This document shows positions 1 to 12,000 of a DNA stretch of 64,000 nucleotides, in pieces (position 1 is the stretch's first letter; the number at the start of each line of letters is the position of its first letter). The position numbers and the translations under genes were made by a program. Under the pieces are notes generated by a model, which was given only the letters and a program-made list of their open reading frames with translations, made no database searches and was not told the DNA's origin. This stretch comes from Sabellastarte sp. h YS-2021 (lineage: Eukaryota > Annelida > Polychaeta > Sabellida > Sabellidae): assembly GCA_964017235.1 (NCBI GenBank), contig OZ024938.1, positions 57,651,816 to 57,715,815 of the forward strand, in the 5' to 3' direction.

Positions 1-1275
1 ATTTACATATACAGGGAAATGACATGACACGTGAAATGACTAGAATGTTTTCTTTTTCATGTCTTATGTACAAATTTTTGACTTAGAAAGAATCAGCAAT
101 CTGTATTTATGTTATAAATTATGCTCAACTATGTACAATGTTTACACATATATCTCAGTACATATATTCATGGTTTACATGTGAATTAATACAGAACATT
201 GAAGACAACATTTATTGGATTGGCATGTGATTAAGGACTTGAGACCCAGTAGATAACCATGCAAAGGTGACTACTTTGTAGAAAAAAAACCTCTATTTTC
301 ATCCATATTACTTGTATATCAGGGGCCAATTTCTAGAATGGCTGACTTTGCCATTTTCTTGTTGAGCCGCCGGCTTAAATTTGAGGTTTTGTAGTCTCAG
401 CTGAGTATTGGGTCCAAATCTCTCTCACAAATGCTGACTCATATAAGACTGGTCTGAGCCAAGTTCCAATTATTAAATTTCGACAGTTCCATCAATTCAG
501 TTTGTTTTCATCACATTTATTTTTGAATATACATGGTTAACAAATGTAAACATAATCACATATAACTGAAGCAAAAATATGTATTCGACTGTTTTCAAAA
601 CAAGCTTAGGATTTAGGACTAACTTACAAATTAAAAGCATAGCTATTGAAAATTATATAAAGAATTTTTTATATGTGTTTATTGATGCAATTTTTATCAA
701 TGAGGCTTGAGCGTTTCAGATTTAAGTCTGAGATCTGAAACCCTAAAGTCTCAACTGGAAATTATGTAAATTCTGTCAACTTTGTTTTCAACACACATAC
801 TTGGGAATTTACATGGTTTACAATTACAAACATAACCATAAATAATTGAACAGAAAAAAAAACTCTTGAAACTCAAAACTTGATACACCTCCTTGGTAGG
901 TTTTCAGTTGAGCTTTCATGAAATTAGACCCAGACTTAGAGATATTACATTAAACCTCCCCAGGCCCGAGACATTTCATGCCATCGGTCCCGGGATTACC
1001 AGTTCAATTTCATTCCTTGTTCATAGAATATACAATCCGTTAACAAATAAATGCAAATATTGTCAAGTATAAAAATACAATGATAAAAATAAAACATTTT
1101 GTCCATCCTCTTGGACATTTTTGTAAGAAAAGAAGTTGAATAATGGTGGTTTCCAATGAAATGAAATTGGACAGTAGTTTTAGAATCAGTGCAAATAACA
1201 ATATGTATATGTCAACAAGGGCTTTACCATATACCTTTCTTGAGAACAAAAAGAAAGAAAATATATTTAGGTCAA

Positions 1276-1500
1276 TTTATTTATTTATTTGGGGTTTTAC
1301 GTCGCTTTCAACACTGTACAGGTCATATTACGACGGGTAGTTTTATGGGCAGAGGAAACCAGTACATAGAGTTTGTCAGGGTTCTGTACTGTAAACTGCC
1401 AACCAACGACAAGCAACTACCAGCTTTCCCACTTGAGGCCGTGCCGGGAACCGAACCCCTGCCGCAGAGGTGGGAGGCGAGAGTGTTACCACTCTGCCAT
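1276..1500 (-). mobile_element. SINE-A copy, target-site duplication visible
   Basis: SINE-A is about 230 bp. The sense strand (minus here) begins with a tRNA-like head: A box near TGGCAGAGTGG and B box near GGTTCGGTTCC, resembling tRNA-Gly including a CTCCCAC anticodon-loop segment. It ends in AAATAAATAAA repeats. This copy lacks the first bases of the head. A 13-bp direct repeat, ATATTTAGGTCAA, flanks it at 1263-1275 and 1501-1513. It would be transcribed by RNA polymerase III when active and depends on a LINE for movement (family knowledge). Confidence 0.9.
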
Positions 1501-1876
1501 ATATTTAGGTCAAATACAGCCTGTTAGTGATGATATATGTCATGTGAACTACAATGACACCAAATGTCATGAGCAGCTGTGATGCACAAAATGGTTACAA
1601 GATGTACTCATGTATATATCTTTGTAATATTTGGGAGCATTATTTTAGTTTAAGAATGTTGTTAAGAATACAAAAGCTATGTAATAACAGAGCTTTCAGA
1701 TGTATTTAAAAGGAAAATCCTTGCACAGATATGCAGTCACTGCATTATTTGTAATATATAAGAATAACCTAATAAAAAGGAAAATACTTTTTAGGAATAA
1801 CATTAAGCAGTAAAGTCCTGGCACTTAATGCTAAATCTCTATTTCTGAGACTAGTCAATTACTGTTCATCACTGCC

Positions 1877-1882
1877 TTTATT
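1877..1882 (-). promoter_or_regulatory. Candidate polyadenylation signal AATAAA
   Basis: This is the first AATAAA I see on the minus strand after the receptor stop codon, and it would give a 3' UTR of about 0.6 kb. The hexamer is common by chance in AT-rich DNA, and no downstream element was confirmed. Confidence 0.25.
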
Positions 1883-2469
1883 TAAACGTTTGAGTTAAAT
1901 AATTGCAATCATAGAAAATAATTATAATTATAATTTTGATAATGTAAAAGCACAATTTTATACGATGTATGACGTTTGTCAAATTGGACATATGGTCACC
2001 TCTATAGAACGACGCTTTACTTGCCATGGCCAATTTTTAGCCAAAAATAAACATTGCACAGTGCACCTACAATATTTGTCAGTTGGACACGGCTTTTTGA
2101 CTATGATTACATGATTTAGAGCCCTATTTGAGTGGGCTATCTCAATAATGTTATACAGGAAGTAATCTTGTATTTGACCATGGACCCCATTTTTCTTGAC
2201 ATGAAGCTAGGGAGCTTAAACAAATCTATGAAAGATCCTTATCAAAAGTGTCAACCTGCTTCTAGACATATTCATAATCTGACTTGTATGTATCCTGTAT
2301 TTCACTGCTTCCACTAACTCCAGCTGACGACTACCACCATATAAATCTTCTATATGACTCCACTAACTAATATCCCCATCATTACCATTTAGTGTTCGGA
2401 CATGATGGCTTTGTGATTTAGCAACTGTTTAAAAATGACAACAATCAGAGAAAAAATGACTATTTTCTT

Positions 2470-3009
2470 TTATTTCTCTGTAGTCTGTATCATCGGTGTG
2501 TATTCTTCATATCCACTATCTTTCCTTGCACTGGTTGTCGGTGACTCTCTTTCTCGCATCAAGTTTATATATTCCGCACATTTTCTTTCTCTCTCTTCAT
2601 CGACTTCAATCACGTCTGCTTTTGTCTCTGTTATATGAGATTCATCCGTTACCTTGTCATCAGCTGGTGACCTGGCACTGTTCTCACTGATAACATTCTT
2701 CAGAACAACATAACCTTCCTCATTACTCTCTGCACTTTGGGTGGTCTGTATGGAATAACTCTTACATACATCCCCATTGGCTTTGTGTCCACCGACTCCA
2801 TTTTCATGGAGACCAATGGCTGGGGGTTGACTTTTCCCATTTTTCTGGTATGATCCCACATACGTGTTTGTTGTGGTCCAGTTGGAGTGATGGAGTGACG
2901 CCCCACCGATGTAGGACCCTCGTCGGAGTTGAAACCGTCTGTATTTCTTCCTAAATTCCCCACGGACCTCTCCGTTCATAAAGCAAAAGAGAATTGCAAC
3001 CAGGAATCC
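2470..3009 (-). CDS. PTHR: PTHR-like receptor last coding exon: TM7 end, helix 8, cytoplasmic tail, stop
   Basis: This exon encodes residues 373-551 and TAA (2470-2472). The acceptor is CATCACAG before GGA. It opens with GFLVAILFCFMNGEV, the class B TM7-helix 8 junction. A basic helix 8 (RGEFRKKYRRFQLRRGSY) follows, then a tail of about 150 polar residues. The tail has many Ser/Thr, an acidic patch (IEVDEERERK) and a tyrosine cluster near the end (GYEEYTP). The position that is tyrosine 7.57 in PTH1R is phenylalanine here (F380). The C-terminus, TTEK, is not a canonical PDZ ligand. An ATG six codons upstream of the acceptor is intronic. Confidence 0.95.
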   Translation of the reverse strand, partial: GFLVAILFCFMNGEVRGEFRKKYRRFQLRRGSYIGGASLHHSNWTTTNTYVGSYQKNGKSQPPAIGLHENGVGGHKANGDVCKSYSIQTTQSAESNEEGYVVLKNVISENSARSPADDKVTDESHITETKADVIEVDEERERKCAEYINLMRERESPTTSARKDSGYEEYTPMIQTTEK

Positions 3010-6000
3010 CTGTGATGTAGAAGACAATATAACATTTAAGGCATGGGTTAATGTCAGGATTTATTCGTATATGTGGCCTGCAAACACTGTGATATGGGGA
3101 AAGTACACGTTTGAAATTTATGTTGCATTTTATGAAGTCCTCCAGTGAACCATTATACTTAAAATCTTTCTTAACGAAAACAATGCTAATTGATCAATGA
3201 TAATTTGAAATCCACATATCAGTCAACTTTTAATTTAAATACCATAAGGTCAAAGCTGAAATTTTGATTTCCAGATACCCTACAACTTCAAGAGCGAGGG
3301 ATCTGCAGGTATTCTGATCGAAAAATATATGTCTTCAATGATCATGAAAATGGAAGTTTGGTGTGTTACTTAAAGAAACCTAACTTCCTTTGTGTTTATG
3401 AATAATAGGTAATTCTCGGTAGTAAGTTGAAATTATGTATAATCATATACAACTTTCTGTAATTATTTAAAGCAAATTTACATTATTTGTTTTATAGTTA
3501 TTAGCCAAGTCCTTGTTGGCCTAGTGGTTAGCATGTTTGGTATCTAGTCACAGGCTGTCACCTATCTGTAGGGTCAACTCTCGCAAGTGGCAACGCTGAG
3601 GGAATATCCCCAATATGACCCTGGCTATTGAAGGAATGCAAAACCCCAACTTTGACCTCATAGTTGTTTACATTTATACATAGTCATACCAGACCTGTAT
3701 GGCTATACAAAAATTACATAAAATAATTGCATATTTAAGCAAAATCACGTTCAGACTTCTGTGGCTTACTATTTATAGCACAAGGAAGATAGGCGAGGTT
3801 CTTTTGTGATCTGTATAAGTTGAGTGTATTACCTTACAAGCTGTCACAAGCAGATTAATAGGCAGGCCTTTTTCTGCATCTCTTGCATAAGGTAAGATTT
3901 ATACGAAGACAAGGTAAGAAGACTTTGTACTGTAGATAAAGAACCCCAATATTTGAGAAACGTATTTCATTTTGTTGAATCAAGATAATACATTCTTACC
4001 TGGAAAGAGTTAAAGAACATTTCAAAGTAGAGTTGAAAAAGCTCCACGTTGTGGTTACTGTCAACATTAACAAATCCTAGAAACACCATGTAGTGAACCC
4101 CAAACAGCGGGATCAGGACTAAGGTGGACTTGGCTAATTTCCTGAAGAAGAATGTACAAATAACATAGAATTACTGTATTATGCATGATTGTTAAAATAA
4201 TGATTGGACTGCATATCTCTAAAGACAATTACCTTTGCAGAGTTGGATTAAAAGTAACAAAATATCCTTTCTAAATTATGTCAATGACACATTTTCTGCC
4301 ATAAAGATTTTAAGATGCTATAATTGTTGACAGAAAAATCTACAATAATAAATTGAGGCTAAAATTGATTTATATTGTTTTTTTTTTTGGCAGTGTGCTG
4401 GTAGTATAAAATAGACAAATCATCAAGATCATTGATCAAATGTTAAAATGTTAATAAATGTGTTCAAATTATCAATTTGAAGAAAATTAATTTGCTTAAA
4501 TGAGTAGGTTGTTGATGCATCTGTTTCACCACAAAACAACATTTCCACCTGCTATTTCTTATTTGTCTTTAATTGAAAGACTTTAAGTATTTATAGAGGT
4601 AAATTATATATCCAGTTTGGTCTCGAAATATATTTTTGTGATGTATATTATAAAAATGTAGATTATAAAAATGGGTAGGTATTGAAATAAAATCATGAAA
4701 ACTATGGTTACCATGGTTATGTGAGTTAGACACAGAAGACTTTATTTCCTGGGATAACAACAGTTTGTGACATAAATGAAATTACGTTCTTGACTTCCTA
4801 CTGTTATTGCAATACTAAGGATAGAAATCAAAGTCTACCAAAGTTATTGCAATGTGAAGTATGAGACTAGGGTACATTGTACGGTATGGACTTACAAGGT
4901 ATGATATAAGATTAAATTTACGTTGTTAACCGTGATTATTATAATTGCAAACAGATGGCAAGGTGTATTCCCATGTTTAATTATACTTTGTGTATTGAAA
5001 ACCACAAAGTTAGAATGAATTTCCATGATTCATAGTAAATATTTAAATTAAAAGAGGATGGCAGTAAAGTTAATTTCTATTTTGTTACATAGTGAATCCA
5101 AAGGAATAATAAACAGAGACTGTTTCTATGGACTACCATATCTGATGGAATAGAAAGGATTAAAGAAGGGCTTATTTACTTGACTTACAAATGTTATTAC
5201 ACTGAAAACCATATCTAAACTATTCACTTCGCTTGATTTAACCAAAGTTAATGCAATAAAAATAGTAACATAAGAATTTGTTTACATGACTTACTATAAT
5301 TATGGGTAGGGTGGAAATAGAATGGATGAAATAAAAGCTTATTTATATGGGCTACTGTGGTTATCAAAATGAAGAGGCTGGATAAATAGATCACTTCAAT
5401 GGTTTAACCAAAGTTATAGCAATAAAAATGTAAACCTATAATGCTATTGCCATGGCCTATCATAGTAATGGTAAGGGTGAACTGTAGAAAGTTCAAAACT
5501 TACAGTGGTTATTACAGTGGATGGTATATAAATAAAGTGTCTGGGTCTCGTGGACAGGGTCTCATGTGGCTCAATTTGTAGGGTGTTGGACTCATAATCC
5601 AAGGGTGGTGGGTTCGATCCCAGATGATGCCGACTGTTTCATGTGGGATAACATCCTTGGGCAAGATGTTAACCTGGACTGTGCCTCTCTTCACCCAGGA
5701 ATAATGGGTACATGGCTGCTAGTGGATCCTTAGTGTGTGTGCGCTGTATTGTGGCTGCTTACTACAACTAGTATGTTTCCAGAGGGAACTGATACAGACA
5801 ACGTGTGTGAAAAAGTTCTGAAACCCAGGCCAGGGTGTAACTGTAAAGCCGAGTGATAGTATACACTTATACTAGACTATAAACCATTTCATTTACATTT
5901 ATTTACATTTAAAGTTTAATTGAACGGCTTACCTTGTCATCAGAATGAACATGAAGGTAACATCCTCATATGGAGGGTATATTATTTTCAAAAGATACAG

Positions 6001-9000
6001 AAAATGGAAAGGGCAGATCATTAACCAAATAGTGGAAGACAAACACTGGAAGGAAGGCAACAACAATATGAATTTATGCAGAAAGCACTTATTGTCTCAA
6101 AGAAGAAGTGAATTTACACTTAAGGTAGACACATAATGTTGGATACAATGAGTAAAACGAGGTACAAGTGCTTTCTGAAGGAATTGACAGATATACTGCA
6201 AAGTCATATGCAGTTGGTGAAATATATAGACACAGGACAACAATTAGAAAAATCCAAAGCATCAGTCAGTTGTAGGGATGAAGAAGGGAAACCAAAGAAG
6301 GCTGAAGATGAAACAGAAGTATGTAAAGTATACATAAGAATTATGATATTACCAACAACAAAAACAAGAGATAGATTGATATATCAGAGCTAGAGGCAAA
6401 AGTTGCATGTCAGTTACATTTAAGCAGCAGAAAATGGTCAGGAGGAAACAGAATCCATGGTGAAATGTGTGCAGTGTCAATGGTATGCCATTGGTGAAGT
6501 TTAAATTCACTAAAGGTTCTTATGCGCCATTAGCGAGAGATCCTCAGTGGCCTAGCAGTTAGCAGGTTTGGCATCCAATCATAGGGGGGGGGGGGGGGGG
6601 TCACCTCTGGGAGGGTTCAACTCCAACAAGTGGCAATGGGAAGGACCTGTTTCAATATGATTCTGGGTGATGAATGGGATGTAAAACATCAACTCTGACA
6701 TTTGACCAATCAATGATATGATACAAGACAATAGACACAAGTGAGTCCTAACTAGTCTTATGAAACTTGTGTGCTAGGTCCACAAATTGATATGATATTG
6801 GTCACTGCAAGACAATTTCTTTATTTTTCTTCAAATTTTAGTGGACTAAAAGGTATGGTCAGCAAAAAAAATATTTAAAAATATGATTTTCATTCAAAAT
6901 TAACACAAAACCCTCATTTCTGGTGTGATTTAAACAAAAATTTCACCGGTATCTTCAGGTTAATTGAAGTCTCTTATCCGTGCTTATCTTATAGGAGTTT
7001 ACTGATTTGGTTTACATAAACCCTAACATTCTTCTATCAGAATATAAGAAGATTTATTTCCAGAAAGATAGTTTAAGGACATTTTTCCATTTACAGTGCA
7101 CCATAAATGATAGTGTATATTTGTAATTCATTGCATATTCTGCTCTCAATAGACTTATCAATGTTACATGTGACATTCAACAGTTCATTTTTTGTTGCAA
7201 CCAAAACTTGGCTTTATAATGCTTATGATTAATCTTCTTGCACAGTACTGGTATTTTTCTATAGGGTAATATAAACTTTCTGTTGACCATAACATATGAA
7301 TCAAACCTAACAATCTCAAAAATATTGATTTCAAAGTAAACTCGAAAAAGTAGGCATTGGCAAAAGAACATCAGAATAAAAAAATTCTTGAAAGGTGAAC
7401 ACTGTGACAATAATTATATCTGAGGCAACCACAAGTATAGTAATGGCACATTTCACTCAAACATTTCAGAGTAAAATATGTCACCAATAAATCATAGCAC
7501 AACATCAGTAAGTTTTACAGAGAAAGAAAAAAAAATTGAGGACCATTTAACAGATTGGTTCAGTGACAACTGGAAAAGTGGGGATATGGGTGATTTCTAA
7601 GGGTGGGGAGATAGTAATTTAGGCAGAAATGGTTAAAAAGTACATACAACATCCAGTGATACATGTTTAAAACTCTTTATGCCTGTAACAGTTAATACTA
7701 AAGAATAAAAAGACTTATAATTTTAAAAGAAAAATTGCTACTTGCTGATTTGCTAAAAGACTATTGCCTGATAAATCACTGACTGGCTTCTGTAATTACA
7801 GTTACCTTTAGCCTTATACATTACATTATGCATTCAAAACATTCTAAATTTGAACGATTATAAAGACCAAAAGTTCCCAATGAACTCATCACAGGAATGA
7901 GTATCCACTTTACATGCGATGGATGTACTGCCAAACTAAAAGTGTTATATTGAATATTTTTCAATATTTTTTTTCCAATTTTCCAATAATACATTCAAAA
8001 CAATATAACATGGCAACCACCATAGCTTTCCACTTTGCAGGAAAAGGAGAGAAGTGAAAACTGGCGGGCACGTTGACAGGGCAATAATTATAGTTATTTA
8101 CTTCCTAAATACAATGAATTTATTTGTGTATTTACCAATACTTATATATTTCACCAGAAACAAAATATTTTATACTTGGGAAAACAAACAGAGCAACTAA
8201 AATAAGGAGATTGATTGGTTTCATATGATCTAATCCCAGGTTGTCCCCTATCTGTGGGTTCAACTCCCACAAGCGACAATTCTGAGGACCTATCTTAATA
8301 TGAATCTGACAGTTGAACGGAACGTAAAACCCCCACCTTTGACCTTTGTTTATTTATTTGGGGTTTTACGTCACTTTCAACACTGTACAGGTCATATCGC
8401 GATGGGTAATTGGAAGGGCAGAGGAAACCAGTACATACAGTTCATCAGGGTTCTGTACTGTAAACTGCCAACCAAAGGCAAGCAACTACCAGTTTTCCCA
8501 CTTGAGGCCGTACTGGGAATCGAACCCCGGCCTCAGAGGTGGGAGGTGAGAGTGTTACCACTCTACCACCGTGGCCCCCTCAACTTTGACCTTTGATTTG
8601 ATATGAAATATCGTAAATGTTTAAAATATAGTGAAATTCGTGATTTGTACAGTCAGTGTATAACTATAGTTGTCATAATTTAATGTTTAATATTACAAAA
8701 GGGAAAACAACATTAATGGGTTTTAACAAACATAAAAGAACACATGCCCATGAAATAATGCCCATATCAAATTATCAGTACATAAAAATATGATTGTCTA
8801 ATGCAACCTATCTGAAATATCTTCAGGGCATTGTTCCATTGAACTTGTATTTCTCAGAAGATGAAAAGAGAAATATATAAATATGTGTATAAAAAGGGAC
8901 CATACACTATTTGCAGTATTAAATTAAAAGTACGTAACTTGTTCAATAATTCATCATAAAGCACTTAAGTATTGCAGGTCAAGAGTAAAGCAATAAATTT

Positions 9001-12000
9001 ATAAAATTTAAATCTTTCAAATGTTGAAAAATTAGCATTATTTTGTATGCTACATGTACAAGGCTTGATCAATGTCCTATCAAGACTAAAAACAAAGATA
9101 TAGAGACATTGATTTATTGGCATGATGGTAAATAACATTCTTCAATTTTACATCACAGAAAATTAAGACACCAATTCATAATTTTTATGATTTAAAAGAA
9201 GCCAAATAATAATTGCTAAATTTGTAGCTTTTGCAACTCTTGTAGATTTTTATTAATTTAGAACTAGACATTTTAAGATCAATAGGAATTTGTGATGGAA
9301 ATTCCTTGATAAGGATATGTAGTTTTTCATACACCAATCATCATTAAGGCGTACCACAAATACTGTTTAGGTATAACCATCCCTTGGATATTAAACAAAT
9401 TTGCTGTATTTCAGCTGATAAGAATTTAGAATAAATTGTCATTTTCTTAGCAAAATATAAGATGAAATAAAACATTTTAACTTAAGACTATATTTGCATT
9501 TTTTAATGTTGCAAGATTTAATAACCAAGGTGCAAGAAACATAAAAGAAAGGAAAGCAAAGAAAGCTTACAGATATCCTTGTAATCTGCTGTAATATAGA
9601 AAAAAGAAGAAATAAGAAGAAGCATGTTAATTATTATGATATAATGCTATGACAGAAGAATAAGACATAGATGTTAATAAGCTAGACGAGAATCTGATCA
9701 AGGGAGTGAAAACCTACTTGCTTATTTAGCTCAAATAGCGCATATAGCCAATATAAATGGGGAGACTACTTAGATTACATGTTAACTAATTTTAGTGCAT
9801 TGCCAAGCGGACAGCCTCGTGCACTTCTTAAATGATTTATGTGCATGGGCAAGATAAAAACAGTCTACCTATATAACTTCTTCATTGATCTATTGCTACG
9901 GCCAAAATGAATGGACACACTACCTATATTACATCTCAACTGATTCATGTATACAATCAATGTAAATGGGCAGACTATCTGTATTACATCTTAATTAATT
10001 TATTTGTATAGCAAAAACACGTTGACAGACTTCCTCCATCCTAACTGATTTATGTATATATTGCAGATTAATGGACAGAGTACCTATATTACATATCAAC
10101 TAATTTATCTGTATAGCCGAAATAAGTGGAAAGACTACCTATATTGCATCTTAACTAATATATACATACAGTGAAGGTGAATGGGCAGACTACCTATATT
10201 ACATGTTAACTAATTTATGTATATAACCTAGATGAATGGGCACACTACCTAAATGGCATATTTAGAGATTTCTGTGTACAATCAAGATGATTATCTACAT
10301 TACTTTTTAACTGATCTGTGTGTGCAGCCAAGATGACTGGACAGACTACATGTATTGATATTTGGCTGAAATTGTCAAAAAAAGTTTATACATAGTTGAT
10401 ACACTTACCTATACCTGTATTTCCTTGTCTCGTGAGTGTTTGAAGCCTTCAACTTGGTGAATAAGACTCGACAGATGTTGATGAAGAAGAAGAAATTGAT
10501 CTGAAGTTAATCAGGTATAAATTCATTAGATGAAATGCTTGGGCATTTTAAAAAAAATTATTTGATATATGATGACTAATACTTAAATCTGACTGTTTCA
10601 TGCTAGCCTTATAATGTACAAGTGCAAAATATTCACTAATTGGGGTACATTGTGGTTCAACACGTTTCATGTTTTAATTGTATCTGCTCATCTTAGAAAG
10701 TGAAAATAAATCAGGATTTGTATTTGGGTAGGGTGTGAGGTGCTACGGTGGTGCAGTGGTAACACACTGGCCTCCTACCTCTGAGATCACAGTTTGAATC
10801 CCAGCCTGACCTCAAGTGGGAAAGCTGGTTTTGCTTGTCATTGGTCAGCACTTAACAGCACAGAGCCATCATCAACTGTATCGTAGTGGTTTCCTCTGCC
10901 CTTCTACTCAAAACAATAACCTTTGACCTTCTAACTTATTTTGGTTATTGGGTTTCACCTTTTTTAATATAAACTTACAATGATTGTGAGTGACACAGGA
11001 CCTCTGATGACCCACAGGTATCCCACAGTAGGGTGGGTGTTCCAGCATCTGAAACAGGCCAAAAATATGAGAAAAATATGATAATACCCAAAGGTCTTAC
11101 ATCTTCAAAGACTCAGATCTTGCAATAGACACCAGAAATTATTATCGGATTCAGACCGTTCTAAAATCTTGTACAAGTACTATGGTAGGAAATATAATCT
11201 AGATATGCTTTATTTATCATACTACTGCAATAAAGTATGATTCAGTTGATGACAAATATTCCTTCCAATTCATATGTGTTTTGATTTATTGGTCTCTAGG
11301 GAGCTTCTGTGGACGTAGTAGTTTTTTCCATATGGATTATCCATAATGTTATCAATATCACTGAATATATGGCAGTAGATACCCTGTAGGTTAGTGCCAT
11401 GATTTCCCAGGAAACCAGTTTATGATACTGGTTACTCTTTAAGGTTTAGAAGATTTAGAAAGGCTTTAAGAACCATAATTCTCGTGCATTTGTTTTTATG
11501 TATGTGTGCTTTCAAATAAAGTAAGGTGGCCCTTTCAATATAAATAATGATATTTTTTGCACAATTTTTAATGCTATTTTGGCACTGTTTGTGATTGATG
11601 TACCAAAAGATAAAATCAACTTGGAGCTATTGATATGATCGCAAATAAAACAGAATTAAATCCACAAGAATACCCTTTGTTATTAATATAAATACGAAGT
11701 ATTATCTATACGTGAAGATGTTTGATAGGCATAAGATTTCCTATGTTGATTTTTGTAATCTATATTTAAGATTCTGGGTATATTATCACAATAGGCAGAT
11801 TTATATAGGTCTGTTCATGGTGAATAGTTTTGTCATTGAAAAACATAGTGTGTACCAGATCCGATTCTGGGGATTTTGGCTTATGATCATTCATGACTAC
11901 ATTGTTGACATCTGTAAGTCATGTAAATTCCAAAGTATATGTGTTGAATTTATTTATTTGGGGTTTTACATCGCTTTCAACACTGTACAGGTCATATCAC

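Larger units (their letters stand above)
1..2469. other. Downstream flank or 3' UTR of the receptor gene
   Basis: AT-rich DNA with no gene recognised. It may contain the 3' UTR next to 2469. The only clear element is the SINE-A copy at 1276-1500. The short ORFs here have no recognisable domain. Confidence 0.5.
4142..10408 (-). other. 6.3-kb intron between TM5/ICL3 and TM6/TM7 exons
   Basis: It holds degenerate repeats (4660-5530), a SINE-C (5545-5875), SINE-B copies (6538-6712, 8222-8348), a SINE-A (8349-8583) and a 55-bp minisatellite (9725-10370). About 6713-8220 and 8600-9720 show only unstructured AT-rich DNA to me. ORFs at 5945-6136 and 6136-6393 have no recognisable domain and are probably chance. 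Confidence 0.75.

Noticed and set aside
1189..1527. Recurrent ORF peptide (GRGNQYIQ, VLYCKLPTN) also at 8300, 12002, 16773, 18501, 34419, 50586 and 63518
   Set aside because: Every case lies in a SINE-A copy; both frames of the same element give the same peptides. It is a translated SINE and not a protein family.
2700..2963. Minus-strand ORF of 87 codons
   Set aside because: It is an out-of-frame shadow of the last receptor exon.
6136..6393. Plus-strand ORF of 85 codons with a charged central stretch
   Set aside because: No domain recognised and it lies in an intron next to SINEs; chance ORF is most likely.
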